This document shows, piece by piece, positions 16,952 to 25,693 of a stretch of 64,000 bases of DNA (positions within the stretch are counted from its first letter, which is position 1; each line of letters opens with the position of its first letter). Below the pieces are notes generated by a model that saw only the letters and a list, made by a program, of their open reading frames with translations, was not told where the DNA came from and ran no database searches. Source of the stretch: DATAFF01 sp963744915 (GTDB taxonomy: Bacteria > Pseudomonadota > Alphaproteobacteria > Rhizobiales > Aestuariivirgaceae); NCBI GenBank assembly GCA_963744915.1, contig CAVUUY010000002.1:40692-104691 (forward strand), given 5' to 3'. Both the position numbers and the translations under genes were made by a program.

Positions 16952-17518
16952 ATGAGCTCGAATGCGGCGGCGCCGGCCTGGCATGGAACCACGATATTGT
17001 CGGTCCGCAAGGGCGCAAAGGTGGTGGTGGCCGGCGACGGCCAGGTCAGTGTCGGAAATACGATCATCAAGGCCAATGCCCGGAAGGTCAGGCCGCTGGC
17101 CTCGGGGCAGGTAATTGCCGGATTTGCCGGCGCCACGGCCGACGCGCTGACCCTGTTCGAGCGGCTGGAGGGCAAGCTCGAGCAGCATCCGATGCAGCTC
17201 ACCCGGGCCTGCGTCGAGCTGGCCAAGGACTGGCGGACGGATCGCTATCTGCGGCGGCTCGAGGCAATGATGATCGTGGTCGACCGGCAGGTCAGCCTGG
17301 TGCTCACCGGCACCGGCGACGTGCTCGAGCCGGAGAGCGGCATCGTGGCGATCGGGTCGGGCGGCAATTATGCCCTGGCGGCGGCCCGGGCGCTCGCCGA
17401 CAGCATCTATGATGCGGAGGCGATCGCGCGCCGGGCGATGGCGATTGCCGCCGAGATCTGCGTCTTCACCAACGACAAGCTGGTGGTCGAAAGCCTCGCA
17501 ACCGGAAAACCCGAATGA
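16952..17518 (+). CDS. hslV: ATP-dependent protease subunit HslV
   Basis: This 188-residue peptidase is the core of the HslUV (ClpYQ) protease. After a 12-residue N-terminal extension the catalytic threonine is T13 in HGTTILSVRK; removal of residues 1-12 would expose it. The proteasome-beta-like segments VVVAGDGQVSVGNTIIKANA, GFAGATADALTLFERLE and GSGGNYALAAARAL are present. A GGAGG lies just upstream of the ATG at 16952; a second ATG at 16948 is out of frame. It overlaps hslU by 4 bp. Heat-shock control is expected for the family but I could not identify a convincing sigma-32 promoter. Confidence 0.95.
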   Translation: MSSNAAAPAWHGTTILSVRKGAKVVVAGDGQVSVGNTIIKANARKVRPLASGQVIAGFAGATADALTLFERLEGKLEQHPMQLTRACVELAKDWRTDRYLRRLEAMMIVVDRQVSLVLTGTGDVLEPESGIVAIGSGGNYALAAARALADSIYDAEAIARRAMAIAAEICVFTNDKLVVESLATGKPE

Positions 17519-18819
17519 CCGACTTCTCGCCGCGTGAAATCGTCTCGGAGCTCGATCGCCACATTGTCGGGCAGCGCGAGGCCAAGCGCGCCGTCGCCAT
17601 TGCGCTGCGCAACCGGTGGCGGCGCCAGCAGCTGGAGCCGGGCTTGCGCGAAGAGGTGATGCCGAAAAACATCCTGATGATCGGCCCGACCGGCGTCGGC
17701 AAGACCGAAATCGCGCGGCGGCTGGCGCGGCTGGCGAACGCTCCCTTCATCAAGGTCGAGGCGACCAAATTCACCGAGGTCGGCTATGTCGGGCGCGATG
17801 TCGAGCAGATGATTCGCGACCTGCTCGAGGCCGGGATCGCCATCGTCAGGGCGGCGCGGCGCAAGGACGTCGAGGCGGAAGCCCATCTCAATGCGGAGCG
17901 GCGGGTGCTCGATGCGCTGGTCGGGTCGGGGGCATCGCCGGCCACCCGCGAGGCGTTTCAGCGCAAGCTCAGGGCGGGCGAGCTCGACAGCAAGGAGATC
18001 GAGGTGCAGGTCGCCGATAGCGGCGGCCTTCCGGCCTTCGACATTCCGGGCCTGCCCGGCGGGTCGGTCGGGATGATCAATCTTTCCGACATGCTGAGCA
18101 AAACCTTCGGCCAGCGCACCAAGACGCGGCGCATGTCGGTCAAGGCGAGCCACGAGGTGCTGCTGCAGGAGGAGAGCGACAAGCTGCTCGACAATGACCA
18201 GATCGTGCAGGAGGCGATCGATTCGGTGGAGAACAGCGGCATCGTCTTCCTCGACGAGATCGACAAGATCAGCGCCCGATCGGAACGCCATGGCGCCGAT
18301 GTCAGCCGCGAGGGGGTGCAGCGCGACCTCCTGCCGCTGATCGAGGGCACGACGGTCAGCACCAAGCATGGGCCGGTCAAAACCGACCACATCCTGTTCA
18401 TCGCCTCGGGCGCCTTCCACATCGCCAAGCCGTCGGACCTCCTGCCGGAGCTGCAGGGGCGGCTGCCGATCCGGGTCGAGCTCAAGGCGCTGACCATGGA
18501 TGATTTCCGGCGCATCCTCAGCGAGCCCGAGGCCAATCTGGTGCGGCAATATACGGCGCTGATGGCGACCGAGGGGGTGAGCCTCGAATTCGCCGAGGAC
18601 GGGATCGACGCCATCGCCAGGATCGCCGCCGAGCTCAATCAGAGCATCGAGAATATCGGGGCGCGGCGGCTGCAGACGGTGATGGAACGGGTGCTCGACG
18701 AGGTCAGCTTCACCGCCACCGACCGCTCGGGCCAGCGGGTGGTGGTCGACCGGGCGTTCGTCGAGGCGCATATCGGCGAGCTTGCCCGCAACACGGACCT
18801 GTCGAAGTTCATCCTCTAG
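17515..18819 (+). CDS. hslU: HslUV protease ATPase subunit HslU
   Basis: This 434-residue AAA+ unfoldase feeds substrates to HslV. Walker A GPTGVGKT is at residues 57-64, Walker B is IVFLDEIDKI, the GYVGRD pore motif follows the first helix pair, and the insertion (I) domain occupies roughly residues 110-230. The C-terminus NTDLSKFIL matches the HslU tail that docks into HslV. It is translationally coupled to hslV and ends four bases inside the convergent Smr gene. Confidence 0.96.
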   Translation: MTDFSPREIVSELDRHIVGQREAKRAVAIALRNRWRRQQLEPGLREEVMPKNILMIGPTGVGKTEIARRLARLANAPFIKVEATKFTEVGYVGRDVEQMIRDLLEAGIAIVRAARRKDVEAEAHLNAERRVLDALVGSGASPATREAFQRKLRAGELDSKEIEVQVADSGGLPAFDIPGLPGGSVGMINLSDMLSKTFGQRTKTRRMSVKASHEVLLQEESDKLLDNDQIVQEAIDSVENSGIVFLDEIDKISARSERHGADVSREGVQRDLLPLIEGTTVSTKHGPVKTDHILFIASGAFHIAKPSDLLPELQGRLPIRVELKALTMDDFRRILSEPEANLVRQYTALMATEGVSLEFAEDGIDAIARIAAELNQSIENIGARRLQTVMERVLDEVSFTATDRSGQRVVVDRAFVEAHIGELARNTDLSKFIL

Positions 18820-19379
18820 GGTTTTCGCCGCAGTCGCAGGTACCAGGCGCCGCCGCCGCCATGGCGGGGATGCGCCGGCTGGTAGGCGACGACCAGGGCT
18901 TTGAGCTCCGGCTCCTCGAGCCATTGCGGCAACAGGCGGCGAAGGCGGCCTTCGCGCTCCGGGGCGTGCCAATGGGCTTCGCCATGGAGGGTGTGCCGGA
19001 CATAGCTGCCGCTGCCCTTGCCGGTGATCACCAGGACGAGGCGCAAGCCCCTGCCCTGGGCGGTGCCGAGAAAGCCACGCAGCCTGACATAGGCGACCTC
19101 GGCGCTGTCGCCATGAAGATCGAGCCGGCCCTCGATCTCGGCCTTGCCGCGCAGCAGCCGCTGGCGGGTCCGGCGGTCGAGGCTGTTGGCCGCCGGCCCC
19201 GAGGCGGGCGGAGGCGCGTGCGGCCGCCGGGCTCGCGGCGGCGGCGCGTGGCGGTGCGGCTCGACCGGCGCGGGCGGCGACGGGGCGCTTGCCGGGACCG
19301 GCGGCAGCGCTTCGCCGCGGCGCAGCGGCGTTACCGTGGCGCGGATGGCATCCCACAATTCACGATCCTTGCGCCGCAT
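18816..19379 (-). CDS. Smr-domain protein (DNA/RNA endonuclease-like)
   Basis: The 187-residue protein has a Pro/Arg-rich disordered region (about residues 25-75) followed by a C-terminal Smr domain with GRLDLHGDSAEVAYVRL (the DLHG motif) and LVLVITGKGSGS, then RRLLPQWL near the end. Small Smr proteins related to the MutS2 C-terminus act as nicking endonucleases on DNA or RNA, but this one is uncharacterised. It follows mltA by 4 bp, and the mltA-Smr pair is common in alphaproteobacteria. Confidence 0.85.
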   Translation of the reverse strand: MRRKDRELWDAIRATVTPLRRGEALPPVPASAPSPPAPVEPHRHAPPPRARRPHAPPPASGPAANSLDRRTRQRLLRGKAEIEGRLDLHGDSAEVAYVRLRGFLGTAQGRGLRLVLVITGKGSGSYVRHTLHGEAHWHAPEREGRLRRLLPQWLEEPELKALVVAYQPAHPRHGGGGAWYLRLRRKP

Positions 19380-19383
19380 GCCG

Positions 19384-20580
19384 TCACGGTGCCTGCAATT
19401 TGAGCTTGGAGGCCAGTCGTTTCGGTAGCAGAACGATCATCCGGCCGGGGTTTTTCATATAGCCGGCAAGGATCGCGGCGGTCGCGTCGGCACCGAAGAA
19501 GACATCGCCTCGGGCAGCACCGCGAATGGCGGTGCCGGTGTCCTGGGCCACCATCAGCATGCGGAACGGCCGGTCGGGGGAGCCGGGCATGGTGACATGG
19601 GTATCGAGCCAGACCGGCGTGCCGAGCGCCCAGAAGGCGCGGTCGACCGCGAGCGAGCGCTGCGGCGTCAGCTGGACCTGCTGGGCGCCGGGCGGCCCGA
19701 GCGCCAAATTCTCGAGCGAGGCCTCGCGAAAGAAGATGAAGGACTGGTTGCGGCGCAGCACCTCCGGCGCCTCGGCGGGGTGGCGGCTCAGCCAGTCGCG
19801 CAAGGCCTGCATCGACAGATTGTCGCGGGAGAGGGCGCCGCGCTCATGAAGCACCGCACCGATCGCGGTGTAGGGCAGCCCGCTCTTGGCGGCATAGGCG
19901 AGGCGGACGACGGTGCCGTCATCCATCGTCACCCGGCCGGAACCCTGGATGTGGATGAAGAAGGCGTCGATCGGCAAATCGACAAAGAGCAGCTCGAGAC
20001 CACGGCCGTCGAGGGCGCCGCCGTCGATCTCGGCGCGGCTGAAATAGGGGTGCGGCACGCCCGCGACATAGCGGCCGTAACGCAGGCCAAGTTTCGCCTC
20101 GGCCTTGGCGTCGAAGGCGACGAGATCGGCGGGCTTGCCATAGATCGGGACCTGATAGGGCCCGTGGCGGCGGCGGCTGCCGCGAGCGGCTGCTTCGTAA
20201 TAGCCGGTGAACAGGCCCTGCGGCCGGGTGCCGTCGTCGACCCGGAAGGGTACGAACTCGGCCTCGACGAAACGGCGCATGGCATTGTCGTCAACGGCCT
20301 CGGGAAGGTCGGCGGCGGCGCTGCAGGCAGCCTGCCAGTCGGCGGGCGTGCCGGCAAAGCGCGGGGCACGGACGAAGCCACGGCCTGCCGACATCATTTC
20401 GGTGCAGGAACGACGCAGCGCGGCGGCGGCGCCGGCGGCCGGATGGTGGCGCCAGCCCTCGATCATCGCGAAGGTGAGCGGCGCCAGGCGGACTTGCGGC
20501 GCGGCGGAGGCGGGCGGCGTCGTCATGAGAAGCAAGGCGGGGAGCAGCAGGCAGCGCCGCAGGACGCTGCCGGCCGTCAC
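19384..20580 (-). CDS. mltA: Membrane-bound lytic murein transglycosylase A
   Basis: A GTG start at 20580 overlaps the stop of the Tim44-like gene (GTGA); the 398-residue protein begins with a signal peptide (VLRRCLLLPALLLMTTPPASAA). MltA cleaves the glycan strands of peptidoglycan to 1,6-anhydro products. The 3D/double-psi barrel motif at the C-terminus, VAQDTGTAIRGAARGDVFFGAD, carries the catalytic Asp residues, and GQGLF-type motif QGLFTGYYE is near residue 125. No lipobox cysteine is obvious after the signal peptide, so it may be periplasmic rather than lipid-anchored. Confidence 0.93.
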   Translation of the reverse strand: MTAGSVLRRCLLLPALLLMTTPPASAAPQVRLAPLTFAMIEGWRHHPAAGAAAALRRSCTEMMSAGRGFVRAPRFAGTPADWQAACSAAADLPEAVDDNAMRRFVEAEFVPFRVDDGTRPQGLFTGYYEAAARGSRRRHGPYQVPIYGKPADLVAFDAKAEAKLGLRYGRYVAGVPHPYFSRAEIDGGALDGRGLELLFVDLPIDAFFIHIQGSGRVTMDDGTVVRLAYAAKSGLPYTAIGAVLHERGALSRDNLSMQALRDWLSRHPAEAPEVLRRNQSFIFFREASLENLALGPPGAQQVQLTPQRSLAVDRAFWALGTPVWLDTHVTMPGSPDRPFRMLMVAQDTGTAIRGAARGDVFFGADATAAILAGYMKNPGRMIVLLPKRLASKLKLQAP

Positions 20581-21287
20581 GCAACGCCCTCGGTGGAAAC
20601 AAGCCGCCAATTGGGGTCGCGCGAGGCGACGTCGCGCTCGAAGGTCCAGACATCGGTGATCCGGCGCACCTTGGCGGCATCGCCGTCGATCACATCGCCG
20701 GCGCGGTTGCGGGTGGCGGCGATCAGGTCGGAAATGAAGCGAACCGTGACGCTCGCCTTCTTGCCGGCGAGCTCGGCTGCGACGATCTTGGAATTGTCGA
20801 TGCCGACGAATTTGCTCTCCAGCGTCTCGCCGTTGCGCTGGCGGGTGTCGATGGCGGCGGAGAAGCCGTCGAAGACCTCGCGCGACAAAAGCGGCTTCAG
20901 CGCCTTCTTGTCACCATCGGCAAAGGCCTGGACGATCATCTCGTAGGCGATGCGGGCACCTTCGAGGAACGACCGCGGCGAAAAGCCGGGATCGACGGCG
21001 GCGATCTTCTCGATGCCGCCGGCGAGCGGCGAGCCCGCCTCGGCATAGCCCTGCCAGACGGGGGTCGCCGCCTCGGCGGCGCTGTCAGCGTCGCCGCGGA
21101 CCTCGCGGCCGGGAATGTGGATGACATTGTCGTCGCGCCTGGGGTCGGCCTGCTGCTCCTGGCGCTGGACCGGATCATAGCGGCGCTCATTGCCGGTGCG
21201 GGTTCCCAGCACGTTGCGCAGCTTGAACAGCAGGACGACGGCAATGCCGAGAATCAGGAGGTTCAAGGGATCGAAGGGTTGGCTCAT
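20577..21287 (-). CDS. Tim44-like domain protein
   Basis: This 236-residue protein has one N-terminal transmembrane helix (LLILGIAVVLLFKLRNVLG, residues 9-27), a charged linker and a Tim44-like domain from about residue 90 (FLEGARIAYEMIVQAFADGD, DVWTFERD). Mitochondrial Tim44 tethers the import motor; the bacterial homologue TimA/YidD-neighbour function is not established, but a membrane-associated quality or transport role is often proposed. It is first in a Tim44-mltA-Smr operon and is divergent from secB, the common alphaproteobacterial arrangement. The intergenic space is 235 bp and no further gene is seen there. Confidence 0.88.
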   Translation of the reverse strand: MSQPFDPLNLLILGIAVVLLFKLRNVLGTRTGNERRYDPVQRQEQQADPRRDDNVIHIPGREVRGDADSAAEAATPVWQGYAEAGSPLAGGIEKIAAVDPGFSPRSFLEGARIAYEMIVQAFADGDKKALKPLLSREVFDGFSAAIDTRQRNGETLESKFVGIDNSKIVAAELAGKKASVTVRFISDLIAATRNRAGDVIDGDAAKVRRITDVWTFERDVASRDPNWRLVSTEGVA

Positions 21288-21522
21288 TTCGGTGGTCCTG
21301 CCTGCAGTTGCGCTACGTCACCTCCGTGTCCGGTTCTCCCAGGACGTGCAGGGGGAAGCAGCCGAACCCTCATGGCGCAGACATGTTCCCTTTTATATAG
21401 GAGCGAACCCCAAACTCCAAACTGATGATTGAGGTGGAGCGCTTGCGATCACCGGTCAGCCGTGTTAGCCACCTTGCGGCCCGGCTTGAGGGCCCTCGGG
21501 ACTCGAGGAAAGGCGGATCGAG

Positions 21523-22059
21523 ATGGCCCAGGACAACAAAACCAAGGCTAATCCGGAGTCGAACGGGTCCAACGCGGCGGTCACTGCCACGACGTTGCCC
21601 GACGCTTCGACGGCCGGGCCGCAAACGCAGCCGTCAATGAAGGTTCTCGGCCAGTATCTGAAGGATCTTTCCTTCGAAAATCCCAACGCTCCGGCCTCGA
21701 TGACGGTCCAGGCCCAGCCGGAGATCAATATTTCGGTCAATGTCAATGCCAAGCCGCTCGGCCAGGCGGGCAGCGACTACGAGGTCGAGCTGCATCTCGA
21801 TGCCAAGGCGTCGCATCAAGGGAAGGTGATCTTCGCCGCCGACCTGCTCTATGCCGGGGTGTTCCGGCTCGAGAACATACCCCAGGACGCGCTGCACCCG
21901 ATCGTGCTCATCGAATGCCCGCGGATGCTGTTTCCGTTTGCCCGCCAGATCCTGGCGGACGCCACCCGCAGCGGCGGCTTTCCGCCGCTGATGCTCGACC
22001 CGATCGATTTTGGCGGCATGTATCAAAAGCGCTTGGCGGAAGGCAAGGTCTCAGCCTGA
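21523..22059 (+). CDS. secB: Protein-export chaperone SecB
   Basis: This 178-residue cytoplasmic chaperone keeps preproteins unfolded for SecA. Residues 1-38 are a low-complexity N-terminal extension; the conserved core starts at MKVLGQYLKDLSFENPNAP and includes YEVELHL, IPQDALHPIVLIECPRMLFPFARQI and GGFPPLMLDPIDFGGMYQKR. The ATG at 21523 is preceded by an A/G-rich site (aaaggcggatcgag). The 3' end overlaps the convergent dnaQ by 9 bp. Confidence 0.95.
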   Translation: MAQDNKTKANPESNGSNAAVTATTLPDASTAGPQTQPSMKVLGQYLKDLSFENPNAPASMTVQAQPEINISVNVNAKPLGQAGSDYEVELHLDAKASHQGKVIFAADLLYAGVFRLENIPQDALHPIVLIECPRMLFPFARQILADATRSGGFPPLMLDPIDFGGMYQKRLAEGKVSA

Positions 22060-22773
22060 GGCGAGCCGCTGCGCCGCCTCGGCGGCGCGCCAGCGATCCC
22101 ACAATGGCGACCGCCCGAGCGTGGCGACAAAGGCGGCATGGGCGGCAAGCTCGGCCGCCGTCACCCGGTCGGGAAGCGGGTTGGGGCGCGGCCGCACCGG
22201 CAGGCGCTGAACGGCGTGGCCGGCAATGGTCGACGGGCTCTCGGCAAAGACCAAGGCGGTCTGACGGCCGCCGATGAGCTCGAGATAAATTTCGGCCAGG
22301 AGCTCGGCATCGAGCAGAGCACCGTGGCGGATGCGCTGGGAATTGTCGATGCCATAGCGGCGGCACAGGGCATCGAGGCTGTTCGGCCCCATCGGATGGC
22401 GCTGGCGGGCAAGCGACAAGGTGTCGAGGACGCGCTCCGGCAGCAACAGGCCGCGGTTCAGGCGCGCCAGCTCGGCATTGAGGAACCGGAAGTCGAAGCC
22501 GGCATTGTGCATGACCAGCGGGGCATCGCCGATGAACTCCTCGAAGGCCTCGGCAATGCTGGCGAAAAGCGGTTGCGTGCGCAGGAAATCGTCGGACAGG
22601 CCGTGGACCGCATAGGCGTCCGGCGGCATCGGCCGCTGCGGGTTCAAATAGACGTGAAAGACGCGGCCGGTCGGGATGTGGCGCACGAGCTCGAGGGCGC
22701 CGATCTCGACGAGGCGATGACCGTCGTCGGGCTCGAGGCCGGTGGTCTCGGTGTCAAGGACGATCTCGCGCAT
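22051..22773 (-). CDS. dnaQ: DNA polymerase III epsilon subunit (3'-5' proofreading exonuclease)
   Basis: The 240-residue protein starts at the ATG at 22773, inside the end of coaE. It is a DEDDh exonuclease: Exo I is LDTETTGLEP (D7, E9), Exo II is LVMHNAGFDFRFLNAEL, and Exo III is HGALLDAELLAEIYLEL with the catalytic His. The C-terminal 60 residues would contact the polymerase alpha subunit. The coaE-dnaQ-secB arrangement near the origin is typical of Hyphomicrobiales. It overlaps coaE by 20 bp. Confidence 0.94.
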   Translation of the reverse strand: MREIVLDTETTGLEPDDGHRLVEIGALELVRHIPTGRVFHVYLNPQRPMPPDAYAVHGLSDDFLRTQPLFASIAEAFEEFIGDAPLVMHNAGFDFRFLNAELARLNRGLLLPERVLDTLSLARQRHPMGPNSLDALCRRYGIDNSQRIRHGALLDAELLAEIYLELIGGRQTALVFAESPSTIAGHAVQRLPVRPRPNPLPDRVTAAELAAHAAFVATLGRSPLWDRWRAAEAAQRLASG

Positions 22774-23389
22774 CAGCTCCGGTGGTCGAATCGTGGCCTG
22801 CTTCCTCGCGCAATCGAGACACGATCCGCCGCACCTGGTCAAATGCATCGTCGAGGCCGCGGCTGGTATCCACAATGAAATCGGCGTGGGCCCGCTTGTC
22901 GGCATCGGAGGTCTGGCGCGCCAGCAGCCGGTCGAGCTTCTCCTCGGTCATGCCGGGTCGGGCGAGGGCGCGCCGACGCTGGACCTCGGCGGGAGCGCTC
23001 ACCACCACGAGGCGATCCATGGCGCTGTCGCGGCCGACCTCGAACAGCAGCGGAATATCGAGGATGACGAAAGGCTGCTGCGCCGCCTCGGCGGCCGCGA
23101 TGAAGCGGGCTTCGGCCTCGCCCACCAGCGGATGGACGATGGCCTCGAGCGACGACAAGGCGGCCGGGTCGGCGAGCAGCAGGGCGGAGAGCCTGTCGCG
23201 ATCGATGGCGCCATCGACCAACGCGGCGGGGAAAAGCGCTGCAACCGGGGCGACGGCGCCGCCGCCCGCGGCATAGAGCCGGTGCACCTCGAGATCGGCG
23301 TCGAACACGGGACAGCCGAGCTCGGCGAACATCCGGGCGGTTTGCGACTTGCCCATGGCGAGCGAGCCGGTGAGGCCGACCAGCATCAT
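22754..23389 (-). CDS. coaE: Dephospho-CoA kinase
   Basis: This 211-residue P-loop kinase makes the last step of CoA synthesis. It starts MMLVGLTGSLAMGKS, with Walker A at residues 8-15, followed by the CoaE motif ELGCPVFDADLEVHRLY and VILDIPLLFE. An ATGATG at 23389 overlaps the aroE stop, so either of two adjacent starts is possible. Its C-terminus overlaps dnaQ by 20 bp. With coaA at 12.3-13.3 kb, two CoA-biosynthesis kinases lie in this window. Confidence 0.94.
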   Translation of the reverse strand: MMLVGLTGSLAMGKSQTARMFAELGCPVFDADLEVHRLYAAGGGAVAPVAALFPAALVDGAIDRDRLSALLLADPAALSSLEAIVHPLVGEAEARFIAAAEAAQQPFVILDIPLLFEVGRDSAMDRLVVVSAPAEVQRRRALARPGMTEEKLDRLLARQTSDADKRAHADFIVDTSRGLDDAFDQVRRIVSRLREEAGHDSTTGADARDRP

Positions 23390-24240
23390 CCCTTGGACTC
23401 CATGAGATCGCGGACGAGCAGCGCCCGGAGCTCCGGCGTGACCGCGGGGCGGCGGCCGAACCAGCGCTCGAAGCCGGGGACGGCCTGATGGAGCAGCATG
23501 CCGAGCCCATCGACGCAGCGGTGGCCGCGGGCCCGTGCCTGGCGCAGGAGCTCGGTCTCGAGCGGCACATAGACGATGTCGGCAACGAGGGCGTCCTTGG
23601 GCAATGGCGACAGATCGATGGCGAGCGGCGGCTTGCCGGCCATGCCGAGCGTGGTGGCATTGACCAGGAGACCGGTGGCCGCGAGCGCTTCGGGCAGGCC
23701 GGACCAGGGGATGGGGATGACGGTTGCGCCGAGGTCGCCGGCCAGCGTCACCGCCCGCTCGGCGGTGCGGTTGGCAACGCGGATGCGGCGGGCGCCGGCT
23801 CCCTGCAGCGCGGCGACGATGGCGCGGGCCGCCCCCCCTGCCCCGAGGATCAGGACATCGTGCCGGGCGGGGTCGAAATCCGCGTCGGCCTGGCGCAGGC
23901 TCGCCAGGAAGCCATAGCCGTCGGTGCTGGTGGCGAGGAGCGCGCCGTCGGCCAGCCACAGCGTGTTGACGCTGCCGAGCCTGCGGGTTTCGGGATCGGC
24001 GATCGCGACGAGGCGCGCCACCTCTTCCTTGTGCGGCACGGTGACGTTGCAGCCGACCAGGGCTTGCGCGGCGAAGCCGGCGATGAAGGCGCCAAGGTCG
24101 GCGGGGGCAATGGCGAGGCGCTCATAGCGGCCGGGGATGCCGTAGAGGCTCAGCCAGTAATTGTGGATCAGGGGCGAGCGCGAATGGGCGACCGGCCAGC
24201 CGATCACCGCGGCGCGCGGCACTTCGCGGGCCGCGGTCAT
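23386..24240 (-). CDS. aroE: Shikimate 5-dehydrogenase
   Basis: This 284-residue NADPH enzyme reduces 3-dehydroshikimate. The substrate-binding SRSPLIHNYWL, catalytic K71 in NVTVPHKEE, the Asp in NTDGYGF-like STDGYGFLASL, and the Rossmann GAGGAARAIVAAL with the NRT phosphate-recognition motif (VANRTAERA) are all visible. It is coupled to maf upstream and to coaE downstream by 4-bp overlaps. Confidence 0.95.
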   Translation of the reverse strand: MTAAREVPRAAVIGWPVAHSRSPLIHNYWLSLYGIPGRYERLAIAPADLGAFIAGFAAQALVGCNVTVPHKEEVARLVAIADPETRRLGSVNTLWLADGALLATSTDGYGFLASLRQADADFDPARHDVLILGAGGAARAIVAALQGAGARRIRVANRTAERAVTLAGDLGATVIPIPWSGLPEALAATGLLVNATTLGMAGKPPLAIDLSPLPKDALVADIVYVPLETELLRQARARGHRCVDGLGMLLHQAVPGFERWFGRRPAVTPELRALLVRDLMESKG

Positions 24241-24827
24241 GACGGGATCAGCCGCTCGGCGCGGAGATATGCCAGGAGCGGCAGCAATGGCAGGCCGAGA
24301 ATGGTGAAATAGTCGCCAGCGATTCGCTCGAACAGCTGGGCGCCATGCTCCTCTAGGCGATAGGCGCCGACCGAGCCGGTGATGCCGGGACCGACGGCTT
24401 CGAGATAGCGATCGAGAAAGCCGTCGGTGAAGTTCCGCATGGTGAGCTCGGCGCGGTCGGTGATGACGGCGAGGCGGCGGTCGCCGTGGATGACCACGAG
24501 GGCGGAAATCAGCGTGTGGGTCCGGCCGCGCAACATGGCGAGCTGGCGGCGCGCCGCGGCGAGATCGTCGGGCTTGGCGAGGATCGCGTCGTCGAGCACC
24601 AGAATCTGGTCGGCGCCAATGACATGGGCAGCGGGGAAATCTGCCGACACCGAGCGCGCCTTGGCTTCGGCCAGCATCTCGGCGACCGCGGCGGCGGGAC
24701 AGCCGGGCGGCATGGCGCGGCGCAGCGCTGCTTCGTCGGCGACCGGCGGCACGCATTCGACGGCGATTGCGGCGTTGGCCAGAAGGCGGCGCCGGATCGG
24801 GCTGGTCGAGGCAAGGATGAGGCTCAC
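24237..24827 (-). CDS. maf: Maf-like nucleotide pyrophosphatase
   Basis: A GTG start at 24827 overlaps the stop of the PPDK-regulator gene and gives 196 residues. Maf proteins hydrolyse non-canonical or UTP/dTTP nucleotides and affect septum formation. The N-terminal LILASTSPIRRRLL, GADQILVLD with the catalytic Asp, and GSVGAYRLEEHGAQLFERI plus GDYFTILGLPLLPLL at the C-terminus are family landmarks. The subtype (YceF or YhdE) is not assigned. Confidence 0.93.
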   Translation of the reverse strand: MSLILASTSPIRRRLLANAAIAVECVPPVADEAALRRAMPPGCPAAAVAEMLAEAKARSVSADFPAAHVIGADQILVLDDAILAKPDDLAAARRQLAMLRGRTHTLISALVVIHGDRRLAVITDRAELTMRNFTDGFLDRYLEAVGPGITGSVGAYRLEEHGAQLFERIAGDYFTILGLPLLPLLAYLRAERLIPS

Positions 24828-25693
24828 GCCGCCGTTTCTCCATTGCTGTCGGCCTCGGGGACGGGCGGCCGGCGCTCCGAGAGGAGGTTGATGACGGCAG
24901 CGGCCGTCTCCTCGATCGAGCGGCGGGTGACGTCGATCACCGGCCAGGAGTGGCGGGTGCACAGCCGCCGCATCTCGACGAGCTCGGCATTGATGGCGTC
25001 GCGGTCGACATAGGGCGTCTCACGGTTTTCGTTGAGGGTCAGCAGCCGGCTGCGGCGGATCTGGGCGATGCGCTCGGCGCTCGCCATGAGGCCGATCACC
25101 AGCGGGCCGTCGAGCTTCAGAAGCTCGCCCGGGGGCTCGAGGCCGGGGACCAGCGGGATGTTGGCGGTGCGGATGCCGCGATTGGCAAGATAGATGCTGG
25201 TCGGAGTCTTCGACGAGCGGCTGATGCCGATGAGAACGACTTCGGCTTTGTCGAGATCTTGTGGATGCTGGCCATCATCATGCAACATCGTGTAGTTGAG
25301 GGCCTCGATTCGCTTGAAATACTGGGCATCGAGGACATGCTGGCCGCCAATATGGGGCCGCGACTCGGCGTTGAGATAGGCGGCAAGGCTGGAAATGACC
25401 GGGTCGAGAATCGACAGGCAGGGGATGCCGAGCGTGTTGAAGCGGCTTTCGAGACGGCCGCGCAGCGCCCGGTCGGCCAGGGTGAAGAGCACAATGCCGG
25501 GCTGGCGTTCGACCTCCTCGATCACCCGGTCGAGCTGCTTGGGCGAGCGCACCAGGGCATATATATGCTCGACCGCCTGGTAGTCGGCGTAATAGGCGGC
25601 GGCGGCACGGGCCACGGTGTTCAGGGTCTCGCCGGTGGCATCGGAGATGAGATGCATGTGGAAGACCTGGCGCTGATGTTTCCTGGACGACAC
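24824..25693 (-). CDS. Pyruvate, phosphate dikinase regulatory protein (DUF299, RP001 homologue)
   Basis: This 289-residue bifunctional Ser/Thr kinase and phosphorylase controls pyruvate,phosphate dikinase or PEP synthase. It opens with FHMHLISDATGETLNTVARA, and the P-loop GISRSSKTPTSIYLANRG lies near residue 155. The GTG at 25693 is the apparent start. The protein is the homologue of Rickettsia RP001, the gene that borders the Caulobacter chromosomal origin opposite hemE. Here it heads the minus-strand maf-aroE-coaE-dnaQ series and faces hemE across a 364-bp gap, which is why the gap is called a candidate oriC. Confidence 0.92.
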   Translation of the reverse strand: MSSRKHQRQVFHMHLISDATGETLNTVARAAAAYYADYQAVEHIYALVRSPKQLDRVIEEVERQPGIVLFTLADRALRGRLESRFNTLGIPCLSILDPVISSLAAYLNAESRPHIGGQHVLDAQYFKRIEALNYTMLHDDGQHPQDLDKAEVVLIGISRSSKTPTSIYLANRGIRTANIPLVPGLEPPGELLKLDGPLVIGLMASAERIAQIRRSRLLTLNENRETPYVDRDAINAELVEMRRLCTRHSWPVIDVTRRSIEETAAAVINLLSERRPPVPEADSNGETAA